64,000 nt of DNA from Cervus elaphus (Eukaryota; Chordata; Mammalia; Artiodactyla; Cervidae), in assembly GCF_910594005.1 (NCBI RefSeq), contig NC_057841.1:16663001-16727000 (forward strand), read 5' to 3'. Position 1 is the first letter of the stretch, and each line of letters begins with the position of its first letter. Below the pieces are notes generated by a model. That model searched no databases, was not told the origin of the DNA, and saw only the letters and a program-made list of their open reading frames with translations. Below are positions 1-11,224 of the stretch, piece after piece. A program made the translations under genes and the position numbers.

Positions 1-98
1 TCTCTACTTTTTAATACATTGTCTAAGTTTGTCATAGCTTTTCTTCCAAGGAGCAAGCATCCTTTAATTTCATGGCGGCAGTCATCATCCATAGTGAT
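1..98 (-). mobile_element. BovB LINE fragment, cut by window edge
   Basis: The reverse strand matches the reverse-transcriptase side of the BovB (RTE-type LINE) reading frame. The same block (TTTAATTTCATGG, CTTTTTAATA) recurs at 4588-4660 inside a longer BovB copy. The fragment continues beyond the window, so its length is unknown. It cannot encode a working protein. Confidence 0.8.
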
Positions 99-393
99 AT
101 ATTAACAGTGAAAAATGCCAATGGATTGGCTGCCTATGCCTGGGTATCTCTTCTTCTTCTCACCTCTGGAAAAGGATACTCAGGAAACATCACTCAACAG
201 GGTACGATGGGGGCTGAGCAGTGAGGTGCTAGTGAAGTTCCAGTAGGTTCTGCCCCAACACCACTTTCTGCAGGTGGTGGGGAAAAATGCTGCTGTCACT
301 GTGGGAGGCCAGTCTTGCAGATACTTGATATCTTCAGTTTGGTCTCCTTCTTGTTTGCCCTTTCTGCCTTTTGGGTCCCTCGCCTTTCCCTCT
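99..393. other. Unique non-coding sequence
   Basis: I see no gene, repeat family or regulatory signal here. It separates the BovB fragment from an L1 end. Confidence 0.5.
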
Positions 394-800
394 TTGTTTT
401 TTTTATTAATTGGAGTATAATTGCTTTACTGTGGCGTGTTAGTTTCTGCTGTACAAAGAAGTGAGTCAGGTATATGTGCACACTTGGCCCCTCCCTCTTG
501 CACCTCCCTCCCATCACCCCCTGCATCCCACCCCTCTAGATCCTCAGAGAGCACCAAGATGAGCTTCTTGTGCTTTCCAGCAGGTTCCCACTAGCTAGCA
601 GCTTTACATATGGCAGTGTATTTATGCCAAACCTCATCTCCCAATCCACGCCACCCTCTCCCCTTCCCCACCCTGTGTCCACACATCCCTTCTCTACTCT
701 GCATCTCTATTCCTGCCCTGCAAGTAGGTTCATCTGTACTGTTTTCCTAGATTCCACATGCATGCATTAATTTACAGTGTTGGTTTTTCTCTTAAAGAGG
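394..800 (-). mobile_element. L1 LINE 3' end, antisense
   Basis: A T-run is followed by TTAATTGGAGTATAATTGC and a C/CT-rich stretch, which is the reverse complement of the G-rich 3' untranslated region of artiodactyl L1. The same order is seen in the copy at 23358-23709. The element is 5'-truncated and diverged, and no clear target duplication was found. Confidence 0.7.
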
Positions 801-1638
801 CTTTCACTTTTCCTTCTATGGGTCTGTCGGGGAGTATGGGGCATCAGACAGCCAGCACTCTATCTGCCCTCTGTCACTCTCTCTGAGTTTCCATAGGGCT
901 TAGAAGCTGTCTGGAAAAGATCCATTTTGCCTCAGGCCTGTGTGCATGATATTAGGTCCAAGGGGAGTTTAGATGATTACTTTTATCCACCACTGAAATC
1001 AAGTTTAGGAGAAATGTCAAAGAACAGCAACAACACAAACTAAGATAAAGCTCAAAAAAAATGAGCTTACCTCACAGAAGGGAAGCTTTACATTAGATAT
1101 TAGAAGAAATGTTTGAATGAACCAACACACAGATGATTGTGGGGTCTCCATTATATAGGATTACAAAAAAAAAAAAAAAAAGAAGATGAACAACAAGTTT
1201 AAACTGCAATTGGTCTAAATTTAAGTACTTGGAAGCAAGAGACTACTCTAGATGACTTCTGACATTTTCTCTCCCCAGTGTTCTATTTTTAGGAGCAGTC
1301 AATCAATCTCTTGCAGAAAAACATGAAATGTTCATATCTATAGTCCTCAAAGTTCACTATGAAATTCGTCCAGGTTGTCAGAAATACATCTTGGAGTATG
1401 CAGGTACTGATGCTCTAAACTAGCAAAATAGAAAGCAAGTTTTGTTTTCATAGCAATGATGCATCCATCAATATAAAATCTGTTACACTCTAGCCCTTAC
1501 ACAGAATGGTCATGGAAACAGATTGTCATCAGAGTAGGTAAAAAAAAAAACAAAAACAAAAACTAAACTTCCTCAATAGGGCAAATTAATATAGGCAGGG
1601 GCTATATACAGAAAATACATTTCTGATAATTGTAAACC
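801..1638. other. Unique AT-rich sequence with an A17 run
   Basis: No coding frame or known repeat was recognised. It holds a 17-nt A run at 1165-1181 and an A/C-rich stretch near 1540-1562. Confidence 0.5.
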
Positions 1639-1652
1639 ACACAACAGTTGAG

Positions 1653-1865
1653 GCTTTCCTGGTGGTTCAGAGAGTAAAGAATCTACCTGCAGTGTGGGAG
1701 ACCCAGGTTCAACCACTGGATTGGGAAGATCCCCTGGAGAAGGAAATGGCTCCCCACTCCAGTATTCTTGCCTGGAGAATCTCATGGACAGAGGAGCCTG
1801 GCGGGCTACAGTCCTTGGGGTTGCAAAGAAACAGACACAAAAGTGCAACTAACACTGACTGACTG
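1653..1865 (+). mobile_element. Bov-tA SINE, full-length sense
   Basis: The element runs from the tRNA-derived head (GGCTTTCCTGGTGGTTCAG) through the BovA body to a GACTGACTGA tail. It is flanked by ACACAACAGTTGAG (1639-1652) and ACACAGCAGTTGAG (1866-1879), a 14-bp target duplication with one mismatch, which fixes both ends. Such SINEs are copied by LINE machinery and encode no protein. The short frames on both strands here are translations of the SINE. Confidence 0.92.
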
Positions 1866-1879
1866 ACACAGCAGTTGAG

Positions 1880-3002
1880 ATTACAGGTGTGGTTGCTAAA
1901 TACTCCATATTCCAATTTCATTACAGCAGATTCTGAAAGATGCGCTTTTTAGCAAAGTGGGCATTGCAGTCTGCTGCTCCGTCCTCCTGGACTGCCGGCT
2001 CTGGCCGATGGAACATAGGTGTAAAAGCATCGTAGGCTACTGAGAAGAGGGTTTTTTGGGCGAGTGAATGTAAGTTTGTAGAGCACCCTCTAGAGATGTT
2101 CCTCCCTGTTGTGTAAGGTGAGAAGATGCCCAAACAGTTCCACTGGGTTAGCAACAAATGAACTTTCTCTTGCCTAAAAATCAGAAACTCTACAACTAAA
2201 AGAGTATATGCCCCCATCTGGAAGTTCAGTGAGTCAGGAAGGAATTTTTACAGTTCAGAGGACTGAAAGAACAAGTACAAAGGAAACTTTCAGCTTAGGC
2301 TAAGGAAACCTAAGGCAGGAGGCAAGGTTTCAAAGCCTTATATAGCTCCCAAGAGAGTAGAAGGGCCTAAGGAGACCCCAGGATCAAGAAGCTATGGGAT
2401 GGCCTCTCGGCATGAGAAAAGCAGGAGGAAGAGGACGCCAGTCTCATCAACCAAGAAGTGGGCTGGTCAGATAAATGTAGAGCTCTGGCAGCTCACCCAG
2501 GAGAGAACAGATGACTCACCCTGTGTAGCCATAAGCATAGTCCTTCTTTCTTGCTCTCCCCCTCATGCCAACCAGAGGACCAGGAGAAACCAGAAAACTC
2601 GCATCACCACCTCCAGACAGCTTGTAGGTGGATCTGCAAGCCCGGCCTCTGCAGAAAAGGATGAAAGCTTTAAGCTGGAAATGTTGAAATGTTCATAGCC
2701 AAGAGAGACTCCTTTTATAACTGCAAGTGGCTGAAAAGACATGAAACTGGCAGGAATATCTGAGAAGCGCACATCTAAAGGTAGAAGGGGTTTTCAGCAC
2801 AATGGAACCCATATTTAGAAAAAAATTAAAGCATTCCCTCTAAACAGAATATCAGAGTAACATGAGAAATTTACTAATTCTTTGAATATTCCAAATAAAT
2901 TTGCTAGAGGGAAACGCAGACAGGTGACAGAACCCAAACTGCACTGTGGAATAAACAAAAGCAAAGCAAACAAATCCACTGGATTGGGAATCTTCATCAA
3001 AA
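1880..3002. other. Unique non-coding sequence
   Basis: Open frames of up to 99 codons occur (for example 2399-2698 on the + strand), but they show no recognisable domain and no conserved start context. No repeat family was recognised. It may include very old decayed repeats. Confidence 0.45.
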
Positions 3003-3110
3003 GTTCTGGGATCTAATCTAGACCTGTCACGTACTAATTGAATTTAGGATATTCTTTTAACATTTCCTGGTTCCTTCTGCATCACTGATAAAATGAAAAC
3101 AGTGGATATC
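3003..3110 (+). mobile_element. Possible MIR fragment
   Basis: The order GACCTGTCACGTACTAATTG, then a CTTTTAACATTTCC block and CATCACTGATAAAATG resembles the core and 3' part of the old mammalian SINE MIR (…TGTGACCTTGGGCAAG…CATCTGTAAAATGG). The match is weak and diverged. Confidence 0.35.
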
Positions 3111-3257
3111 TGATTATGTGCTGCCCTGAAGGTTTGGGCCTTCTATTTCCATGGTTACTCATGACTGGACAGATGGGATGACCTAAACTGAGCACTCTGA
3201 CTCCTTTCCCATCAATGATGGAAAAAAAGAAAACATCCATTAAAAAGTAACTACATT

Positions 3258-3436
3258 GAAGAATCTGCCTGCCAAGCAGGAGACATGAGTTCAATTCCTA
3301 GGTCAGGAAAATCCCCTGGAGAAGGAAATGGCAACCCACTCCAGTATTCTTGCCTGGAGAATCCCATGGACAGAGGAGCCTGACGGGCTACACTCCATGG
3401 GGTCGCAAAAGAGTCAGACATGGCTTAACGACTGAG
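3258..3436 (+). mobile_element. Bov-tA SINE, 5'-truncated
   Basis: It starts inside the tRNA-like head (GAAGAATCTGCCTGCCAAG) and continues through the BovA body to CGACTGAG. The first 25 bases or so of the family are missing. No convincing target duplication is visible. Confidence 0.85.
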
Positions 3437-3657
3437 CACATAGTACATTTGTATTATTACTTACTACTGGTAAAATAAGATCTGTTCTGGGCCCAACCAT
3501 CAGATAATATACCTAATTCAATAGTTTAGCCCATTGTGTTTGTTTTACAAGGTACTAGAGACTGAATGTTTGCTCCCCTTCCCCAGAATTCATGTGTGGG
3601 AGCCCTAATCCCCAGTGTGATTATATATGGAGGTGGGAGCTCTACGAGGAGATTAGG

Positions 3658-3880
3658 GGCTTCCCAAGTGGCGCTAGTGGTAAAGAACCTACCTGCCAAT
3701 GCAGGAGACATATGAGACCTGGGTTCGATCCCTGGGTCAGGAAGATTCCCTGGAGGAGGGCATGACAACCCACTCCAGTATTCTTGTCTGGAGATTCCCA
3801 TAGACAGAAAATCCTATCGGGCTACAGTCCATGGGGTTGCAAAGAGCTGGAATGACTAAAGTGACTGAGCATGCACATGC
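3658..3880 (+). mobile_element. Bov-tA SINE nested in the LTR
   Basis: It begins GGCTTCCCAAGTGGCGCTAG, a head variant with GTGGCGCTAGTGG seen in some Bov-tA subfamilies, and runs through the BovA body to GTGACTGAGCATG. The host LTR resumes directly afterwards. No clean target duplication is visible. Confidence 0.88.
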
Positions 3881-4094
3881 ACTAGGCGGTGAGCAGGTTG
3901 TGAGGGCAGAGCCTTCTGAATGGGATTAGTGCCTTTATAGGAGACACACTGAGGAGGCAATGTCTCTCTGCACCACAGAAATACACAGTAAGGAGGTAGC
4001 CATCTGCGTATGAAAAAGAGGGCCCTCACCAAGAAACCCAGATACCATGCCAGTATCCTGATCTTAGATTTCCCAACTTCCAGGACATTACATT

Positions 4095-4744
4095 CAGCTC
4101 AGTTCAGTTCAGTCGCTCAGTCATGTCTGACTCTTTGTGACCCCATGGACTGCAGCACGCCAGGCCTCCCTGTCCATCACCAACTCCCAGAGTTTACTCA
4201 AACTCATGTCCATTGAGTCGGTGATGCCATCCAACCACTTCATCCTCTATCATCCCCTTCTCCTCCTACCTTCAATCTTTCCCAGCATCAGGGTATTTTC
4301 AAATGACTCAGTTCTTCACATCAGGTGGCCAAAGTATTGGAGTTTCAGCTTCAACATCAGTCCTTCCAATGAATATCCAGGACTGATTTCCTTTAGGATT
4401 GACTGGTTGGATCTCTTTGCAGTCCAAAGGACTGTCAAGAGTCTTCTCCAACACCACAGTTCAAAAGCATTAATTCTTCAGCACTCAGCTTTCTTTATAG
4501 TCCAACTCTCACATCCATACATGACTACTGGAAAAACCATGGCCTTGATTAGACAGACCTTTGTTGGCAAAGTAATGTCTCTGCTTTTTAATATGCTGTC
4601 TAAGTTGGTCATACCTTTTCTTCCAAGGAACAAGCATCTTAATTTCATGGCTGCAGTCACCATCTGCAGTGGTTTTGGAGCCAAAAAAAAAAAAAGTCTC
4701 CCATTGTTTCTACTGTTTCCCCATCTATTTGCCATGAAGTGATG
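4095..4744 (-). mobile_element. BovB LINE 3' fragment, antisense, nested in the LTR
   Basis: This is the longest BovB piece in the window (about 650 bp). It covers the end of the reverse-transcriptase frame and the 3' end. On the reverse strand, 4478-4750 reads residues such as TKVCLIKAMVFPVVMYGCES, a conserved C-terminal BovB stretch. It is flanked by GGACATTACATT at 4083-4094 and 4745-4756, a perfect 12-bp duplication. The 5' part of the LINE is missing and the frame is broken. Confidence 0.9.
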
Positions 4745-4835
4745 GGACATTACATTATTACAAAAAAAAAAAAAGATCTCTATTGTTTAAGCCACATAAT
4801 CCATGGTATTTTGTTAAAACAGCCACAACTCAGAA

Positions 4836-5899
4836 GTCAACAGTTATTTTCTCTGTTTTTGCAAAACACCTGCACTGTAAGTCAACATGTTTTTCCTCCC
4901 ATTAACCCAGCCATTGAACTCCTACCTGGGAACTCAGGACTCCTGCAAAATAAGGTCAGCACAATTTAGTGCTGCAAGCAATATTTTCCTGCTCTCCTCT
5001 CCTGCGTACCACCTAAATATTTTATTAGTAGACTTTCTTTGTAAGCTTCTGTCCATTATTTTTCCTTCTTTTCACCCCCAGTTAGGCAAGTGACTGCTCT
5101 TTACAACTGCAAAGCAGTGCACATTTCTGGCTTCCTCTGGCTTCCTGTGAGACGAAAATCACAGGACACTCTGGTTTCCAGAAAGTTGACTCAGCTTTAT
5201 ATCCGTACAGTCTTCCATCCTAAGCCATTTCAAGATCCTTTTCTCTATGGTTCTTTACTTGTTCTTCTCAGATTAGCTTAAATCTATTTGAGTTTGCTTT
5301 CTCTTTGCTTCCAAATTGACACTTGCTTCACTCAGACTTCAAATCATCCAGTGTTTCCTCACTATTGTAGGCTTTCCCCTTCATTGTTTTCTGCAGATAA
5401 TGATATTTGATTTCTTGCTTTCTTTGGAGCTGAAATTTTGAGTGAATTCTACTTGACATTTAACATGTGAATATTCATACTAAGGAAAATGCCAAGGAAC
5501 AGACTCTTCTGCAGTCTGTAGTTTAAAGCAGCACAAAAATCCACATTTTCTTTGCATTTTAATGCAAACTGCCTGGTCGCTGAGTCACTGAACTAGCTCT
5601 TCTTTGCTGGGGGCAAAGCGGTGCTTACTGACCCATTGATGTGTATAAATCGGAACTCAATCATGACACGGTCTTTGTCCTCTAGGAACCCAGAAGCTAA
5701 ATTCAGACCATAAAGGCAAGAGATAATGAGATTGAGCCTCTTCACACTCTTTTAGAAAGAGACTGAGGTATAGTCTCATAAATAAATGCACCATTAGAGA
5801 GGGCACTGGCAGAATGTGAAGAGATTTTCCAGGGAAACTCAAGGTGCGCTGGGCAAGAAGGGCAGAAAGTGATGATCAGAGAGGAGAATGTGACTGCCG
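4836..5899. other. Unique non-coding sequence
   Basis: No known repeat or gene was recognised over about 1 kb. Short frames are present but carry no domain. Some CpG-containing positions near 5570-5690 might mark an old conserved segment, but nothing decisive is visible. Confidence 0.45.
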
Positions 5900-6508
5900 C
5901 AAGGGAAAGGAGAAGCTAGAGTTATATTCCTTGCTCACAAAACCAACAAGTATTTAATGGAGACCAAGAGATGAAAGTCAGCTCTTTACCAAGAGCTTTA
6001 CCAAGACAGCTTCCTGCTTCCTTCAGCTTAAGAAAATTTTATACTGGTCTCTGCCTGACTTTAGGACCTTGACCTCTCTATCCTTAGAACATTTACTTTA
6101 GAAAATCTGTAATTACAGATTTTTTCTCTATGCCTTTGAAATGCAGACAGATCTTCTATAGGCCTCTTCCCAGCTCTGCAACCCACGGATGTCTTTCTCA
6201 AGGGCCCTGGGAGCCATTCCTTTGAAATGGCATCATCAAGAAAGATAGAACCCCTATCTCCCCACCCCTGTCTGCAGGGTACCAATTAACAGACATAGAT
6301 AGTCTAATCACATTGACCAATCTCCTTACTAATATCCTCCATTATTTCACCACTAGCTCACCCCAGCACTTAAAAGTCCTCTCATCTGTCCTTGATGACA
6401 AAGGAGTCCAGTTCAGACGCTCTCCTCCCTTGCTCTAGTTGTGAATAAAGTCCTCTTTGTCTGTTTAACTCTGTCTGGTACCATTTTTCTGAGATAGTTC
6501 ACAGATGC
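5900..6508 (+). mobile_element. Candidate solitary LTR, family unassigned
   Basis: The right end looks like an LTR promoter and R region. A TATA-like CACTTAAAAGTCC lies at 6368-6380. A polyadenylation signal, GAATAAAG, lies at 6443. Both precede a T-rich stretch and CTGTCTGGTACC. No internal retroviral sequence follows. The left boundary is a guess and the family could not be named. Confidence 0.35.
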
Positions 6509-9478
6509 AACCTATAGATGACCAGCAGGTACTGAGTTTGTGTCTTGGAATGGGAGGAAATCAAGCCTCGGTTGTATTTCTCCATAATAGTGCCAGGGAG
6601 GATTCCCAAATGGAAAATTTCACCACATCCTCAGCTAACATGAACAGAGCAATCAATGACACTCCCAGAATCAAGCAGAGGAGAAAAGGTGTGGAGTATT
6701 ATCCGCATCATACACTAACCACTAATATAATTATATTTAATTGTTTAAGCTTATTAATAAAACTCTGTAATAAAAGTGTTATGCATTTTAAATATTCTTA
6801 ACAGTGCTAAGGAAGTGAGATCTTGCCAACTATGTCAATAGCCTCTGCTATAAACTATAGAAGAGACATGTGTCAGTATATCCCAAACTTGTGTGGGCAC
6901 CAAGCCTATAAAGCATTATAAAATAAAATTTTAGATGCCTTCACCAGTTTTTTTTTTTTAATTTTTTTATTTTTTGGAGAGAGAGATTTATCTGCATTTG
7001 TGAATTTCTTCATGTTAAGTTGAACATGAAGCAAGAACAGACAGAAAGATCAAACTTGGAGTATGTGATAATATTCCAATTTTATTTAGGTCCACATTTA
7101 TTAGTGAAGTACCTTCAAGTACACCTGGGCCAGGTATTAGAAAGACAAGAAGAGAAGATGACATTCAGTGTATGTAAGTCCAAGTCATTTTTTCCGTCAA
7201 TGTAGAAACTGAAATGTTTGCAGTGAGAGTTCACAATATTCCAACCAATTTAGAGTTTCCCGGATTCACTTGCACTGGGGACCAACATGAAAGTTCATCT
7301 CAACCTGGTCTTCAGGGTGCAGTGAGGGCTGGTGCAGAAGCATCTGAGGTTCTGATTAAGGATTTCAAAACATCTAGGAAGCAAATATATAAAATAATTA
7401 AAGCCATAAAAGGTATCTGAGAGTGAGCCAAGCAGCTTCGGTGTCTTATTACAACTTTTTCATGATTCCGCTTCTCAGCTGAGATGCTCAGAAACAGTGA
7501 TTGCTACCACTGAGCTGGCATTGCTGGGGCTTTAGCAATATCATCACTGACATCCAGGAAGGGGAATCACCAGCTAACAAGGGCCATCAAGGTAGATGGG
7601 GACCTGGTGGAGGTGCAAAACCAGTTGCCTTACTCCTTGTCACTACAAGATGTAGTTCTAAGCAAGGGGCTTCCGTGTCCCTTTTGTTCTGTGATCCCAG
7701 CCCAGGCTCAGACTTCTGTTGCAAGGTTTCCCTGTGGTTGTCAGCGGAAACTGAGTGGACCACTTTATGACTACTAGGCTACTCGAGTCTTAGTCCAATG
7801 GTGTGGCAAGATATCAATCGGGAGGAGAGAAAGAAGAGAAAAAAGAAAACGGATAAAAGCAGGTTCCATGAAGGCTTGGTCTTATTTCCTGTGATTCTTG
7901 GCTATTGCTGGAAGGCTGCTTGGTACAACCACCTATTTATTGAAAGAAGTTAAGTGAGAAATAAGGGAAGAGGAGGGGAGGATGAAAGGGGAAAGGGATT
8001 AAGGAGAAGGGAAGGAAGAACAAAAAAGAATCAGAGACTGTGTTTAGAGAACAGAATTTCCCCGCAGGTGGGGTTCTCACTCCACATTTCTTGAAAGATT
8101 TTTGAACAGGTCATGATGTTTACACTACAAGCATGTTGTCAGTTTTTCTGCCATCTATGCCACTTTGTTCCAAAAGGTGGGAATGGGGAGCTGTGTTTAC
8201 ACTGAGTTTATATTGCAAACGTCATCACCTTTGCTTTCTCTTAGCACATTATAATTCTTTATCTTTAAGGCTTAAAAAATTGTTCTTTCTTGATGTTAAA
8301 GATATAATGCTGGTCTTTCTGCTGAATTGATTCGGACAGTTCAGGCCAGGGTAAATTCCAAAAGCATAAACAAAGGCGGATATGGAAATACAGAGAAAGT
8401 CGAGGAAATACCCATAAAATTGCCAGCAAAGGCCCTGAGCATCTGAATACACATGAGCCTTGGCTATCATCCTGACTTCCGTGGGAAATACTTTACATTT
8501 TGCTGCTTGACTGGCCACCAAAGCAGCGATACACAGTGAGATACGTGTTCGTGAGCCTTGGGGTGTCCTTCTCCAGTGCAGTGGTTGCAAGCATGGTTCT
8601 AGAATCAGAGATGATTCCAAAGGCCTGAGAGCAGGTTTTCTCACCTGTCCTCACAAAGCAAATCAGGAGGCTCCCCAGGAGGCATCAGTCACTGTGACCT
8701 TTCGGAGTCAGGGTACGATTGTATCCTGCACTGGTGTATGCTGGTGTGAGCTCAAGATCTGATCAGTCTTGACATGAACAGCGAAGTGTTAGCTCACAGA
8801 CTGAAGAGACCCGGTTGCAAGCTCCTTCTCCAGCACCACTGTAGCTTTTCTGAAAGATTACAAGTCATCCAAGCATGCATTACCCCCCAGAATGGACCTG
8901 ACAGCAGTCAAAGGTTAAAACCAACGAGAAAGATGTTGGATTTTAGTGCACTGAGAGAATAGCACTTTTTAGAAAACAAATGACTTCTCCACCGGATTAG
9001 AGTTGCTTTTTAGGAAGTACTCAACCTGGAAGTCATTTCCCCCAGGCAAACAAAGTGGTGACCTATATAATTCCACCTACTCTTGCTCTGTACAACAGAT
9101 AGACCTCCAGCCAAGAGGGCTCTGAAAAAAAAGAGGACATTCCTAGGTACTGAGAGCTGTAAATTAAAAGATGGTGGAAAGCACCTCAACATTTCAACTA
9201 AATGCAACAACTCAAGATGCATACTTAACGCATGAACTTGGAGTGATTGAAGATTGTAAAATGGGAGGGGATTTTTTTTTTTTTTTTTGCAGTTAGCTAT
9301 AAAGAAATAAGGTATAGAGTATGGAGGCACAGAACGGCATCGCCAGGGAAGAGAATTGGTAGAACAGGCAGACACAAAATAAGAAGCAAAAGCAAAACTC
9401 ATAGCAACCAGGACAAAGACATCCCTGTATTCTCATTACTGTTGTTATTAAAAGACTGAAGTTATGTGAGCCCTTTGG
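6509..9478. other. Long unique non-coding stretch
   Basis: About 3 kb without a recognised repeat family, apart from T-rich tracts at 6948-6975 and 9272-9288 and a purine tract listed separately. Frames of 130-131 codons exist on the minus strand (8249-8644 and 9010-9402). They have no recognisable domain or homolog that I know of and are probably chance. The segment 8330-8760 keeps several CpG dinucleotides in an otherwise CpG-poor region, which is compatible with a conserved non-coding element. Confidence 0.45.
7925..8033 (+). repeat. Purine-rich (GA)n low-complexity tract
   Basis: About 100 bases are almost entirely A and G on the + strand (GGGAAGAGGAGGGGAGGATG and similar). Such homopurine tracts are polymorphic and can form triplex DNA. 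No gene lies next to it. Confidence 0.75.
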
Positions 9479-9479
9479 A

Positions 9480-9513
9480 TAAGTCCAGAAACATGCTAAG
9501 TCCAGAAACATGT
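9480..9513 (+). repeat. 17-bp tandem duplication
   Basis: TAAGTCCAGAAACATGC is followed immediately by TAAGTCCAGAAACATGT, two units differing in one base. Confidence 0.9.
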
Positions 9514-9770
9514 TGAGTGAAAGGAAGGACACACAAATAAGTAAATGCTAAACAGTCCTATTTCCATGAAGTTCATGAATCAACAAAACTGATCCATAGG
9601 GATGAAGTTAGAAAGTGGTTAGGCTTGGGAGTGGAAAGATTAATTGGAAAGGGTCACAAGAGAACTTTATGAGAGGATATGGTTACACACGGGTGTATAT
9701 ATGCATGTAAAACCCATGTGGATGTATACTTAAAGTCTGTGCGTTTAAGAAGGATATATGACCTTGATGG
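9514..9770 (+). mobile_element. Old L1 (L1M-type) 3' end, sense
   Basis: The order GAGTGAAAGGAAGGACACAC, GGTCACAAGAGAACTTTATG, TGGTTACACACGGGTG and ACTTAAAGTCTGTGCGTTT follows the 3' untranslated region of old mammalian L1M elements. It is heavily diverged, with no poly(A) tail or target duplication left. Confidence 0.6.
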
Positions 9771-9789
9771 ATTCCACCATCACTTGGGT

Positions 9790-10425
9790 CAGAGTACATG
9801 TGATGGTTGATTTTAGGCATCAACTTGTCTCTGCCCCAACACCCATATCGTGGTAGGACTTAGTCTAGATGTTTCTGTGAGGCTGTTTTTGGATGGCATG
9901 TGTGTTTAAATCAGTGGACTTTGAGCAAAGCCCTTCATAATCTGAGTGGATACCACCCAATCAGTTGAAGGTCTAACTAGAGCAAAAACCTGACTTCCCT
10001 GAGCAAAAGGGAATTCTGCCAGAGATAGACTTCAAACCGGAACTGTAACACACCTTCTCTCCTGAGACTACAGCATGATGGCCTTCAGACTTGAGCCACA
10101 GAATCAGCTCTCTGCTGGGTTTCCAGCCTATTGGGCCACCCCATAGATTTCAGACTTGACAGAGCCTATGATCATGTGAGAGAATTCCTTAAAATAAATC
10201 TCTCTCTCTCAAGACAGAGAGACGTATATGGAGGAGGGCATGGCAACCCACTCCAATATTCTTGCCTGGAGAATCCCGTGGACATGAGGAGTCTGGCGGG
10301 CTACAGTCCATTCGGTCAGAAAGAGTTGGACACAACTGAAGCAACTTAGCATACACACATATAGACACACACACACACACATCTTATTGGCTCTGTTTCT
10401 CTGGAGAACTCAGACTCAGTCAGCT
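9790..10425 (+). mobile_element. Ancient mammalian repeat split by a Bov-tA
   Basis: The blocks TGATGGTTGATTTTAGGCAT, CCAATCAGTTGAAGGTC, AATTCCTTAAAATAAATCTC with a (TC)n run, then (CA)n at 10361-10382 and ATCTTATTGGCTCTGTTTC with CTGGAGAACTC match a very common old mammalian repeat whose 3' part carries this dinucleotide stretch. I could not settle its class (probably an old L1 end). A Bov-tA inserted into its simple-sequence segment. Confidence 0.5.
10229..10352 (+). mobile_element. Bov-tA SINE, 5'-truncated
   Basis: Only the BovA part is present, from TGGAGGAGGGCATGGCAACC to GAAGCAACTTAGC. The tRNA-derived head is missing. It sits between the (TC)n and (CA)n parts of the older repeat. Confidence 0.82.
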
Positions 10426-10429
10426 ATCT

Positions 10430-11224
10430 TTACTGAATAGTATTTGCATGCGGTCTGTTCCTACCCAGAGAAGCACATGTTCCACCCCTGCTTCCCAGGA
10501 GTTAAATCAAATGAAGCCATCCCTGAGCATTTACTTCTACAACTCCATTTGGTGTTTATCGCATTATGAGTCTCCATAAGGATTAAAATGGCACTCCTAG
10601 TTCAGCCTCCAAGTCAGCCTCAAAGATACACGAGGGGAAGAAGAATGTTCTCTAGCTAAGCCCTGGTATTAGAATACACGGTATGCAAAGCAAAGCTTAT
10701 ATTTAAGACACATTTTGGGAAGTACAAAGTCAATATTCTGCTCAACTGTTTAAATACACCTTACTACACACACATACACACACACACAGCACACACACAC
10801 ACGCATGCCAGAAGAGCCACCATTTGTAAAGCTTATTAGTACAAGATCATCTCTCAATAAGCCTCGCCTGTGGGTAACTTATATACATCTCAGGGGATAG
10901 AGAGAAAGGATTCCAGCTCTCCAAACTCATGGACCCTGATTCTCCATCTGTTGCTTGATTAATGGAGGAAGTTTGGCACCGCTGTGCCCCACAGGCAAAG
11001 GTAACGCATGCTAATGATGACCAATAGGTGGAGAAAGACGGTGGGGAGGGGAGGGCTGGTGATATTTAGGTGAAGAGCTGAAAACCATCCATCTCTTTTA
11101 ACTCAGGCTCTAAAACTGTGGAGAAAAGGATTTTGATTTCTCTCTTTGCTCACAGCTGAGAACTCTTGGAAAGGGTCTCATCACTTTGTATACTTAAGGA
11201 AAGAAAAGAATTCTGAGCAACTAT
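10430..11224. other. Unique sequence with a short (CA)n run
   Basis: An interrupted (CA)n run lies at 10765-10803. No other repeat and no gene was recognised. Confidence 0.5.

Larger units (their letters stand above)
3551..4835 (+). mobile_element. MaLR/MLT1-like LTR split by a Bov-tA and a BovB
   Basis: Three separated blocks form one LTR of the mammalian MaLR family. The start is at 3551-3657 (GAATTCATGTGTGGGAGCCC). The middle is at 3881-4094 (GGGATTAGTGCCTTTATAGG and CCAACTTCCAGGACATT). The end is at 4745-4835 (TATTGTTTAAGCCACATAAT and ATGGTATTTTGTTA). A Bov-tA and a BovB fragment were inserted later and account for the gaps. This is a long-dead LTR with no internal retroviral region. Confidence 0.7.

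Noticed and set aside
1653..1865. tRNA gene suggested by the GGTTCAA box and tRNA-like head of SINEs
   Set aside because: The box belongs to the tRNA-derived head of Bov-tA (same at all other copies). No cloverleaf or anticodon arm is intact.
4137..4742. 201-codon open frame on the + strand
   Set aside because: This is the antisense strand of the BovB fragment at 4095-4744. The real coding strand of the LINE is the minus strand.
6443..6450. Polyadenylation signal of a host gene
   Set aside because: AATAAA here lies in an LTR-like segment, and no upstream exon is recognisable.
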